DNA from: RGIG2000 sp045612665
GTDB taxonomy: Bacteria > Bacillota > Clostridia > Oscillospirales > CAG-272
Assembly (NCBI GenBank): GCA_045612665.1
Contig: JAZKZO010000063.1
Location: 1 to 40,840 of the forward strand
Length of the DNA stretch: 40,840 nucleotides
Direction of reading: 5' to 3'
Notes under the pieces: model-generated
Told to the model about the DNA's origin: nothing
Database searches by the model: none
The model's input: only the letters and a program-made list of their open reading frames with translations
Made by a program: the position numbers and the translations under genes
Shown: in pieces, positions 24,136-30,710 of the stretch
Layout: every line of letters begins with the position of its first letter
Position numbering within the stretch: position 1 is the stretch's first letter

Positions 24136-24156
24136 CGTGCAAAACACACGTTTTAT
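24134..24156 (+). terminator. Weak terminator of the recombinase gene
   Basis: AACGTG pairs with CACGTT across 7 bases, followed by TTAT. The stem is short and overlaps the stop codon. Confidence 0.4.
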
Positions 24157-24202
24157 AGGACAAAATCAACATTTTTTGTTAAACTTGCACATAAGTCTAA
24201 AT

Positions 24203-24232
24203 TTGACACCGAAATTTTTTGTTTATTATAAC
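24203..24232 (+). promoter_or_regulatory. Upstream tandem promoter of acpP
   Basis: TTGACA, an 18-base spacer and TATAAC, located 32 bases upstream of the stronger acpP promoter. Confidence 0.55.
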
Positions 24233-24234
24233 TA

Positions 24235-24263
24235 TTGACACAGGGCTAAAAAATCTATATAAT
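24235..24263 (+). promoter_or_regulatory. Consensus sigma-A promoter of acpP
   Basis: TTGACA, exactly 17 bases, TATAAT: a full-consensus promoter, as expected for an abundant protein. The leader of about 60 bases contains two small stem-loops (CCGA...TCGG at 24275-24286 and AGCGC-TACT-GCGCT at 24294-24307). Confidence 0.93.
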
Positions 24264-24329
24264 AGTTGTTGTGCCCGACGAATCGGAACAGAAAGCGCTA
24301 CTGCGCTAATTAAAATGGAGGATTTACTC

Positions 24330-24554
24330 ATGTTTGAGAAATTGAAGGCTATACTTGTAGAGGAACTTTCACTCAACGCAGACGATATCACACCTGGCGC
24401 AGAGCTTGTAAATGATCTTGGTATCAACTCACTTGATCTTGCTGACCTTGTGCTTCTCTGTGAGGACGAATTCGGCATTGAATTCAGCGAGGATGACATT
24501 CACAAGTTCATCACCGTTGGTGATGTTGTTGAATTCCTTGAGCAACAGGCTTAA
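24330..24554 (+). CDS. acpP: Acyl carrier protein
   Basis: This small acidic protein carries growing acyl chains in fatty acid synthesis on a phosphopantetheine arm. It has 74 residues, with Ser34 in LGINSLDLADL as the attachment site; the canonical motif is GADSLD, so Asp before the Ser is Asn here. The four-helix ACP pattern and acidic helix 2 (CEDEFGIEFSEDD) are clear. The start ATG at 24330 is preceded by GGAGG at good spacing. No fab genes are adjacent, which is unusual for acpP; it stands alone between two consensus promoters and a strong terminator. An ACP devoted to another pathway is possible but nothing points to one. Confidence 0.92.
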   Translation: MFEKLKAILVEELSLNADDITPGAELVNDLGINSLDLADLVLLCEDEFGIEFSEDDIHKFITVGDVVEFLEQQA

Positions 24555-24570
24555 ATCAATTTGTAAATAA

Positions 24571-24598
24571 AAAGCGAATGCAAACGCATTCGCTTTTT
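24571..24598. terminator. Bidirectional terminator after acpP
   Basis: GCGAATGC pairs with GCATTCGC across AAAC, flanked by A and T runs. It serves acpP and the convergent gene at 24605. Confidence 0.92.
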
Positions 24599-24604
24599 GT
24601 TTTA

Positions 24605-25009
24605 TTATTCGTTATTATCCTCGAAATGAGAAAGCAATTCCTTAAACGACAAGAAATATATTAGCCGAGATTCAAGAGGAAGGCGATAAGAGCTATGCAC
24701 TCCGTCATCAAGTCCACGAATAAGGCTAGGTGTACCGCGAATAACCATAAACGTAAAATGAGATTTATCGGGAATAGCCTTACACAGCACCTTTTCTACT
24801 CTTGTCGGTCCACATCTGCCACCGAACAAATACATATACTCTACGACAACTGTGCCGTCCTTTTTCAAAATAATATTTTGATATTTTGAAAACCTTTTCG
24901 ATACAACGTAAACGTAGTACGATGACTCGTTGAAAACAATTTTATACAAATTATATCCGTTGTCTTTTCTTATTAGCTCGGCACCATTGATTTTCTTTTC
25001 CAATCTCAT
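24605..25009 (-). CDS. Conserved-looking protein of unknown function
   Basis: A 134-residue soluble protein with no signal peptide or membrane helix. It looks beta-rich in the first half (NLYKIVFNESSYYVYVVSKRF), has a central FGGRCGPTRVEKVLC segment with two Cys, and a C-terminal helix (LSFKELLSHFEDNNE). AAAGGAG lies 6 bases before the ATG. It follows the cytidylate-kinase-like gene by 18 bases and is most likely co-transcribed with it. I do not recognise the family. Confidence 0.7.
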   Translation of the reverse strand: MRLEKKINGAELIRKDNGYNLYKIVFNESSYYVYVVSKRFSKYQNIILKKDGTVVVEYMYLFGGRCGPTRVEKVLCKAIPDKSHFTFMVIRGTPSLIRGLDDGVHSSYRLPLESRLIYFLSFKELLSHFEDNNE

Positions 25010-25027
25010 AGCCGTCTCCTTTAAAGC

Positions 25028-25651
25028 TTATTTGATTAAGCTTATATACTCCTCGATTAGCTTTACGGCGCCGTCAACACCTATTTTCGTGGTGTCTATC
25101 ATAAGGTCGTAGTTTTCACATCTGCCCCACTTTTGAGAGGTATAATAGTTGTAATAGCTTGCACGCTTTTTGTCAATCTTGTTCATTAGGCTCTTTGCCT
25201 CTGACATATCAACACCGTTAGCGCTTGCAATTCTTTCAATTCTCATTTCGGGGCTTGCATATACGAACACGCGAACGAGCTTTGGGTGGTCCTTTAAAAC
25301 AAAGTCAGCGCATCTACCGACAAATACGCAAGGATATTTTTTCGACTCCTCCTCGATTATATCGGATTGAAGCACGAAAAGCTTATCGTTTACGGGAGTG
25401 TCATATGGCATTCCGTGTGAGAATGGCACCATTCCGATTGCACCAACTGCTATTGAATAAAGAAAGCTCGGAGTTGCCTTTTCGTCTGCGTTTTTGAGAA
25501 TCTCGTGATTCATTCCCGACCTCTCGGCTGCAAGGCTTATAAGACTTTTATCGTGATACACCATATTAAGCCTTTGAGAAAGCTTTTCACCGATTTCACG
25601 TCCACCGCTTCCGCATTGGCGCGCAATTGTTACAATAACGTTTTCACTCAT
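25028..25651 (-). CDS. Cytidylate kinase-like family protein
   Basis: A 207-residue P-loop protein of the cytidylate kinase-like (AAK_26/Cytidylate_kin2) type. The phosphate-binding loop is ARQCGSGGREIGEKLS near residues 10-25, followed by YHDKSLI, the conserved VFVGRCAD (about 109-116), and a lid-like RIERIA...KKRASYYNYYTSQKWG segment. These proteins are common in Clostridia and usually lack assigned substrates; true CMP kinases differ in the loop. AAGGAGG precedes the ATG. It leads a two-gene operon with the unknown protein at 24605. The fold call is good; nucleoside kinase activity is not proven. Confidence 0.82.
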   Translation of the reverse strand: MSENVIVTIARQCGSGGREIGEKLSQRLNMVYHDKSLISLAAERSGMNHEILKNADEKATPSFLYSIAVGAIGMVPFSHGMPYDTPVNDKLFVLQSDIIEEESKKYPCVFVGRCADFVLKDHPKLVRVFVYASPEMRIERIASANGVDMSEAKSLMNKIDKKRASYYNYYTSQKWGRCENYDLMIDTTKIGVDGAVKLIEEYISLIK

Positions 25652-25684
25652 AAAAAAATTACCTCCTTGGTTCTTTCTATTATT

Positions 25685-25713
25685 ATTTTATCATTTTTTT
25701 GGTAAATTTTCAA
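25685..25713 (-). promoter_or_regulatory. Promoter of the kinase-like operon
   Basis: Minus strand TTGAAA, a 17-base spacer and TAAAAT, preceded by TGA (extended -10). Confidence 0.7.
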
Positions 25714-25771
25714 GATTTTTTTGCGCGTGCGCCTCAAAATATAGTACATAATACAAATATTTAAAAAGCTA

Positions 25772-25800
25772 TTGATTTTTTTACGCGTTTATGATAAAAT
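25772..25800 (+). promoter_or_regulatory. Promoter of fba
   Basis: TTGATT, a 17-base spacer and TAAAAT, preceded by TGA (extended -10), about 40 bases before the ATG. Confidence 0.75.
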
Positions 25801-25841
25801 ATAGGGCGAAAAAATTATTTAACTTAAAAGGAGTTATTATT

Positions 25842-26705
25842 ATGTTAGTTTCAGCAAAAGAAATGCTTGAAAAAGCAAAGGCAGGCAAATACGCAGTAGG
25901 TCAGTTCAACATTAACAACCTTGAATGGACTAAGGCTGTTCTTCTTACAGCACAAGAGTGCAACTCTCCTGTTATTCTCGGTGTTTCCGAGGGCGCAGGT
26001 AAGTATATGTGTGGCTACGAGACAATCGTAGGAATGGTTAAGGGCATGATTAAGTGCCTCGGAATCACTGTTCCTGTTGCTCTCCACCTCGACCACGGCT
26101 CATACGAGGGTGCAAAGGCTTGCATCAACGCAGGCTTCTCCAGCGTTATGTTCGATGGCTCACACTATCCTATCGAGGAAAACATCGCAAAGACACAGGA
26201 GCTTGTAAACGCTTGTAACGTTCTCGGTCTTTCACTTGAGGCTGAGGTTGGCTCTATCGGTGGCGAAGAGGATGGCGTTGTAGGTGCAGGTGAGTGTGCA
26301 GATCCTGACGAGTGCAAGATGATCGCAGATCTCGGTGTAACAATGCTCGCTGCAGGTATCGGTAACATTCACGGTAAGTATCCAGCAAACTGGGCAGGTC
26401 TTAACTTCGACGTTCTCGCTGCAATCAGCGAAAAGGTTGGCGATATGCCTCTCGTTCTCCACGGCGGTACAGGTATTCCTGAGGATATGATTAAGAAGGC
26501 TATCTCTCTTGGCGTTTCCAAGATTAACGTAAACACAGAGTGCCAGCTCTCATTTGCAGCTGCTACAAGAGCTTACGTTGAGGCAGGTAAGGACCTTCAG
26601 GGTAAGGGCTTCGACCCAAGAAAGCTTCTCGCTCCTGGCTTTGAGGCTATCAAGGCAACTGTTAAGGAAAAGATGGAGCTCTTCGGCTCAGTTAACAAAG
26701 CATAA
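25842..26705 (+). CDS. fba: Class II fructose-bisphosphate aldolase
   Basis: This zinc-dependent glycolytic and gluconeogenic enzyme splits fructose 1,6-bisphosphate into two triose phosphates. The 287-residue protein has the class II signatures: HLDHGS with Asp84 and zinc His85, the EAEVGSIGGEEDG loop (about 133-145), zinc His178 (NIHGKY) and His207 in LVLHGGTG, then SKINVNTE for phosphate binding. The ATG at 25842 is preceded by AAAAGGAG at 8 bases; the frame extends upstream only through the promoter. The gene is monocistronic, and its codon use is strongly biased, as expected for high expression. Confidence 0.97.
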   Translation: MLVSAKEMLEKAKAGKYAVGQFNINNLEWTKAVLLTAQECNSPVILGVSEGAGKYMCGYETIVGMVKGMIKCLGITVPVALHLDHGSYEGAKACINAGFSSVMFDGSHYPIEENIAKTQELVNACNVLGLSLEAEVGSIGGEEDGVVGAGECADPDECKMIADLGVTMLAAGIGNIHGKYPANWAGLNFDVLAAISEKVGDMPLVLHGGTGIPEDMIKKAISLGVSKINVNTECQLSFAAATRAYVEAGKDLQGKGFDPRKLLAPGFEAIKATVKEKMELFGSVNKA

Positions 26706-26754
26706 GTCGAGGCGGCTCGACGGCCGAATTTGTGCTTAAAGGAATATAAAAATA

Positions 26755-26784
26755 AAAATCGACACTCGATTGAGTGTCGATTTT
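26755..26784. terminator. Bidirectional terminator between fba and DUF1292
   Basis: AAAATCGACACTC pairs perfectly with its complement across GATT and is followed by CTTTTT. Upstream at 26706-26721 a second hairpin (GTCGAG-GCGG-CTCGAC) without a T tract follows the fba stop. Confidence 0.92.
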
Positions 26785-26788
26785 CTTT

Positions 26789-27106
26789 TTATTCCTCGAT
26801 TAGCTTATAATACTTCTCGAAAACCGCTTCGGCAATTTCCATATCTTCCTCGAAGACTACGTTATCCTCGCCGTCGTTTTCCTCAGTGAAAACTCTAAAC
26901 AAAAGTGCCTCGTCATCGCCAACACCGTCAAGGGCATCAATTGGTTGAAGAATTGCATAAAGTCTTGGTTGACCGTCGATAACATCGGGAATTATTGCAA
27001 TCTGCTCAAACTTTACTGCGTTGTCGTCGTTATCGTAAAGGATTACGTCGCTCATATCCTCCTCGTCGAGCAAAATGTCAACGAGTGATTTTTCCTTATC
27101 TGCCAT
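26789..27106 (-). CDS. DUF1292 family protein
   Basis: A 105-residue acidic cytoplasmic protein of the DUF1292 (YrzB-like) family, recognised by the pattern of short acidic strands: DVILYDNDDNAVKFEQIAII, then PRLYAILQPID and the ALLFRV-F segment. Its function is unknown. In many Firmicutes it sits near yrrK and alaS, so the place behind groEL, 18 bases away with its own GGAGG, is unusual. No terminator separates it from groEL, so it may be produced with the chaperonin, including under heat stress (inference). Confidence 0.85.
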   Translation of the reverse strand: MADKEKSLVDILLDEEDMSDVILYDNDDNAVKFEQIAIIPDVIDGQPRLYAILQPIDALDGVGDDEALLFRVFTEENDGEDNVVFEEDMEIAEAVFEKYYKLIEE

Positions 27107-27124
27107 TTTTATTCCTCCGCCAAA

Positions 27125-28750
27125 TTAGTACATTCCGCCCATAGGTGGTTGTGCCTGAGGTGCAGGATTTTCTTCCTTTTTATCAGCTACGATAGCCTCG
27201 GTTGTAAGAACGGTTGATGCAACGCTCGCTGCGTTTTGGAGTGCACTTCTTGTAACCTTAGTTGGGTCAACGATTCCTGCCTCCATCATATCGCAATAAA
27301 CCTCGTTATAGGCATCGAAGCCATAGCCGATTTTACCGCTGTTTTTAACCTTATCTACTACAACTGCACCGTCAAAGCCTGCATTTGCTGAAATTTGACG
27401 GAGTGGCTCCTCAAGCGCCTTCAAAACGATTTGTACGCCTGTCTTTTCGTCGCCGTCCACTGTATCAATGATTGCGCTAACCTTATCGATTACGTTGATG
27501 TAGGCAGTACCGCCACCTGCAACGATTCCTTCCTCAACGGCTGCGCGTGTTGCGTTAAGTGCGTCCTCAATGCGAAGCTTCTTTTCCTTCATTTCGGTTT
27601 CGGTTGCTGCGCCTACCTTGATTACGGCTACACCGCCTGAAAGTTTTGCAAGTCTTTCCTGAAGCTTTTCTCTATCAAAGTCGCTCTCTGTTACCTCGAT
27701 TGCGCTCTTGATTTGGTTAATTCTTGCCTTGATATCGTCGCTTGCGCCATAGCCACCAACGATAGTTGTATTTTCCTTATTTACGATAATTTGACGCGCA
27801 CGTCCGAGATGTGGGATTTGTGCGTCCTTAAGCTCGTATCCAAGCTCCTCGGTGATAACCTGACCACCTGTCAAGATTGCAATATCACGAAGCATTTCCT
27901 TACGTCTGTCGCCAAAGCCAGGAGCTTTAACCGCTACAACTGTGAAGGTGCCTCTGAGCTTATTAAGAACGAGAGTTGTAAGAGCCTCTCCCTCGATATC
28001 CTCGGCTACGATAAGAAGCTTTCTACCGCTTTGAACAATTTGCTCAAGAAGTGGGAGAATGTCCTGAATATTTGTGATTTTCTTATCTGTGATAAGAACG
28101 AGCGCATCGTCAAGAACTGCCTCCATCTTATCCATATCGGTTGCCATATATGCGCTGAGGTAGCCTCTGTCAAATTGCATTCCCTCAACAACCTCGCAAT
28201 AGGTTTCGGTTGTCTTGGATTCCTCAACTGTGATAACACCGTCGGCAGTTACCTTTTCCATTGCATCGGAGATAAGCTGACCGATTGAAGCGTCGCCTGC
28301 GGAAACAGTACCTACTCTTGTGATATCCTCTTTTCCGTTTACCTTCTTAGAGTTAGCCTTAAGAGCCTCAACTGCAACGTCAACTGCCTTTGCAATTCCC
28401 TTTCTTATAACGATAGGATTTGCGCCCGCGGTCACATTCTTCATTCCCTCACGAATGAATGCCTGTGTCAAGAGTGTAGCTGTTGTTGTGCCGTCGCCTG
28501 CAGCATCGTTAGTTTTTGATGCAACCTCACGAACGAGCTGTGCGCCCATATTCTCACAAGCGTCCTCAAGCTCGATTTCCTTTGCGATTGTAACACCGTC
28601 GTTTGTGATAAGGGGTGAGCCGTATTTTCTATCAAGAACTACATTTCTGCCCTTAGGACCGAGTGTTATTTTAACTGTGTTAGCAAGCTTATCAACGCCA
28701 CGAAGCATTGCGTTTCTTGCATCTATTCCATAAAGAATTTCTTTTGCCAT
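27125..28750 (-). CDS. groEL: Chaperonin GroEL (Hsp60)
   Basis: This 60-kDa ATP-driven folding chamber works with GroES. The 541-residue protein is full length, with the LGPKGRNVVLD and NDGVTIAKEIELED segments, the ATP-site DGTTTATLL region (about 86-95) and the classical AAVEEGIVAGGG signature (about 404-415). The C-terminus is short, ending in PPMGGMY rather than a long GGM repeat. It lies 11 bases after groES with GGAGT upstream and shares the CIRCE-controlled promoter. There is no second groEL in the window. Confidence 0.98.
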   Translation of the reverse strand: MAKEILYGIDARNAMLRGVDKLANTVKITLGPKGRNVVLDRKYGSPLITNDGVTIAKEIELEDACENMGAQLVREVASKTNDAAGDGTTTATLLTQAFIREGMKNVTAGANPIVIRKGIAKAVDVAVEALKANSKKVNGKEDITRVGTVSAGDASIGQLISDAMEKVTADGVITVEESKTTETYCEVVEGMQFDRGYLSAYMATDMDKMEAVLDDALVLITDKKITNIQDILPLLEQIVQSGRKLLIVAEDIEGEALTTLVLNKLRGTFTVVAVKAPGFGDRRKEMLRDIAILTGGQVITEELGYELKDAQIPHLGRARQIIVNKENTTIVGGYGASDDIKARINQIKSAIEVTESDFDREKLQERLAKLSGGVAVIKVGAATETEMKEKKLRIEDALNATRAAVEEGIVAGGGTAYINVIDKVSAIIDTVDGDEKTGVQIVLKALEEPLRQISANAGFDGAVVVDKVKNSGKIGYGFDAYNEVYCDMMEAGIVDPTKVTRSALQNAASVASTVLTTEAIVADKKEENPAPQAQPPMGGMY

Positions 28751-28761
28751 AATTTACTCCT

Positions 28762-29046
28762 TTACTCCACGATAGCGAGGATATCGTCTTCCTTAACGAT
28801 GATATATTCGCATCCGTCAAGCTTTACCTCGGTACCTGAATATTTGCTGATTATTACCTTATCTCCAACCTTAACAGTCATAGGAACAACCTTGCCGTCA
28901 ACTACTGCGCCGTTTCCAACTGCGATAACCTCTGCAGTTTGTGGCTTTTCCTTTGCCGAGCCTGCAAGAATAATACCACCCTTGGTGGTTTCCTCAGCCT
29001 CAAGATTTTTGAGAACTACTCTGTTTGATAAAGGCTTTATTGCCAT
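28762..29046 (-). CDS. groES: Co-chaperonin GroES
   Basis: The 94-residue lid of the GroEL chamber. The family's N-terminal KPLSNRVVLK, the mobile-loop region around EAEETTKGGIILAGSAKEKP (residues 15-34) and the C-terminal KEDDILAIVE are all present. I use the ATG at 29046, with GGAGGTG 7 bases upstream; a GTG three codons earlier lies inside that site. It is first in the groES-groEL-DUF1292 operon, directly behind a CIRCE element. Confidence 0.97.
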   Translation of the reverse strand: MAIKPLSNRVVLKNLEAEETTKGGIILAGSAKEKPQTAEVIAVGNGAVVDGKVVPMTVKVGDKVIISKYSGTEVKLDGCEYIIVKEDDILAIVE

Positions 29047-29061
29047 TTCTTTCACCTCCGT

Positions 29062-29088
29062 TTAGCACTCTTTGTCCGTGAGTGCCAA
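29062..29088. promoter_or_regulatory. CIRCE operator for HrcA
   Basis: TTAGCACTC, 9 bases, GAGTGCCAA: one mismatch from the CIRCE consensus TTAGCACTC-N9-GAGTGCTAA. It sits in the leader, one base from the groES ribosome binding site, so it can act on both DNA and RNA. hrcA itself is not in the window. Confidence 0.93.
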
Positions 29089-29100
29089 TGTACAAAATAT

Positions 29101-29129
29101 ATTCTATATCTATATGATAAGAAAATCAA
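29101..29129 (-). promoter_or_regulatory. Promoter of the groES operon
   Basis: Minus strand TTGATT, a 17-base spacer and TAGAAT, placing the start of transcription at the edge of CIRCE. Confidence 0.75.
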
Positions 29130-29143
29130 GTAGTATTTATCAA

Positions 29144-29184
29144 TGTTCACAAATATATTAAAGTTTGTTCACATTTTGTTCACA
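29144..29184 (+). repeat. Three direct repeats of TGTTCACA upstream of the symporter gene
   Basis: Identical octamers begin at 29144, 29166 and 29177, i.e. 22 and 11 bases apart (two turns and one turn of the helix), all on the same face. They lie between the groES promoter and the symporter start, and look like an operator array. Confidence 0.6.
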
Positions 29185-29241
29185 CATTTGCTGAGTATAA
29201 GTTTTTCCTCGATAGAATATATTGCAACAGGTGGTGATTTT

Positions 29242-30495
29242 ATGCTTGAACAAATAAATTCTGCCCTTTGCGGTGTGGTTTTACCGGTATCAATTTTTCT
29301 TGTTGGGATATTTTTCGCTATCAAGCTACGCTTCTTTTACCTTTTGCATCCCCTAAAAAGCGCAAAGCGTGCAATAGGGGCATCAGGTGGTTTTAAATCC
29401 TTGTGCGTAGCACTTGCGGGAACGTTGGGGGTTGGAAACATAGTCGGGGTTGCCTCGGCAATCACTATGGGGGGCGCAGGGGCGGTTTTTTGGATGATTT
29501 TAAGTGCGCTCGTGGCGATGAGTGTAAAATATGCCGAAACGCATCTTGCGGTGTCTTACAGGCGCAAAAACGTGGCGGGCTATTACGGTGGCGCGCCATA
29601 CTACATTTGTGATTCGTTTAAAAATAAGCGAGTGGGGCTCGTCTTTGGCTCGGCTTTTGCCATTCTTTGCATTGTCAATTCTCTATCAACCGGAAATCTT
29701 GTACAGGTAAACTCAATAATTCCTGTTTTTTATGGCAATAATCTTTTGTGGGGGCTCGCTCTTGCCGTCCTTGTTATAACCATCGTATGCGGTGGGCAAG
29801 GGCGAATTGAGGCTGTATGCTCGCTTGTAATTCCGGCTCTTACGGTTTTATATGTAATTCTATCGTTATACATCGTTTTTTCCAATTTGGGCGGACTGTG
29901 TGTCGCTATTTGCGATATTTTAAAGGGTGCATTCTCATTTAAAAGCGCCGTCTGCGGTGCGTGTGGCTTTGGAATTTCGAGCGCACTAAGATACGGCTTT
30001 TCAAGAGGTCTTTTATCAAACGAGGCAGGGTGTGGAACATCGGCAACGGCACACGCATCATCCTCGTCAGATCCTATCTCACAGGGGTGTCTTGGCGTTT
30101 TTGAGGTCTTTTGGGATACAGTTGTTTTATGTACTCTCACCGCCCTTGTAATACTTATTTCAGGTGAGAAGCACAGCGAGCCGATTATGCTTGCAATAGC
30201 ATCGTATTCGCACTTCACGGGCGCTCTTGGAAGTACTTTTATCGCCACATCCTGCGTGATTTTTGCATTTGCGACACTACTTTGTCAATTTTTTTACGGA
30301 ATGCGCGCCCTAGAATTTATATCGTCATCAAGACTGACGAAGGGGCTTTATTCTATCGTTTTCATTTTGGTTTGCGTATTATCGTCAATTATTTCAAATG
30401 AGGTAATGTGGTCTATTTCCGATTTTATTGTCTGCTCTCTCGCTCTTTATAATATGATATTTTTAATAAAATTGTCAAAAAAGATTGATTTTTAG
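29242..30495 (+). CDS. AGCS-family sodium/amino-acid symporter
   Basis: A 417-residue membrane protein of the alanine or glycine:cation symporter (AGCS) family, which imports small amino acids with Na+. Signatures include ALAGTLGVGNIVGVASAI (about residue 60), YYGGAPYYI in place of the usual GGP-YYI, and NEAGCGTSATAHASS (about 255) with the following DTVVLCTLTALVILISG helix. About ten to eleven membrane helices are visible. I start at the ATG at 29242, with GGTGGTGA upstream; the frame is open for 33 more codons, but these have no ribosome binding site and run through the repeats. A possible TAGAAT -10 is at 29213-29218. It is slightly shorter than typical AGCS proteins. Confidence 0.88.
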   Translation: MLEQINSALCGVVLPVSIFLVGIFFAIKLRFFYLLHPLKSAKRAIGASGGFKSLCVALAGTLGVGNIVGVASAITMGGAGAVFWMILSALVAMSVKYAETHLAVSYRRKNVAGYYGGAPYYICDSFKNKRVGLVFGSAFAILCIVNSLSTGNLVQVNSIIPVFYGNNLLWGLALAVLVITIVCGGQGRIEAVCSLVIPALTVLYVILSLYIVFSNLGGLCVAICDILKGAFSFKSAVCGACGFGISSALRYGFSRGLLSNEAGCGTSATAHASSSSDPISQGCLGVFEVFWDTVVLCTLTALVILISGEKHSEPIMLAIASYSHFTGALGSTFIATSCVIFAFATLLCQFFYGMRALEFISSSRLTKGLYSIVFILVCVLSSIISNEVMWSISDFIVCSLALYNMIFLIKLSKKIDF

Positions 30496-30638
30496 TGTCG
30501 GCGTTAGAGGCTTGTCCTCGACCTTCGATATGATTTAGCGCTTCTTACGATGCGAATTTTTTTGACATTTTTTGCTTTTCTCTTATGTGAAGATTTTCTG
30601 AAAATTTTTAAGGCGACAATATTATTTTTATTTTTTTG

Positions 30639-30667
30639 TTGACTATGCGCGCATTTAGTGATAAAAT
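30639..30667 (+). promoter_or_regulatory. Promoter of the ABC transporter gene
   Basis: TTGACT, a 17-base spacer and TAAAAT, preceded by TGA (extended -10). The rest of the 215-base gap before the transporter shows no clear terminator for the symporter gene. Confidence 0.75.
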
Positions 30668-30710
30668 TATATGGTATTTTAGTTTTTAACAGGAAGTGAA
30701 AGGAGAAACA

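Noticed and set aside
27395..28733. Long open frames antisense to groEL
   Set aside because: They mirror the biased codon use of groEL, have no ribosome binding site or promoter, and look like no known protein.
29143..29241. Longer N-terminus for the sodium symporter
   Set aside because: The frame is open upstream, but it lacks a ribosome binding site and would translate the TGTTCACA repeats; the ATG at 29242 has GGTGGTGA.
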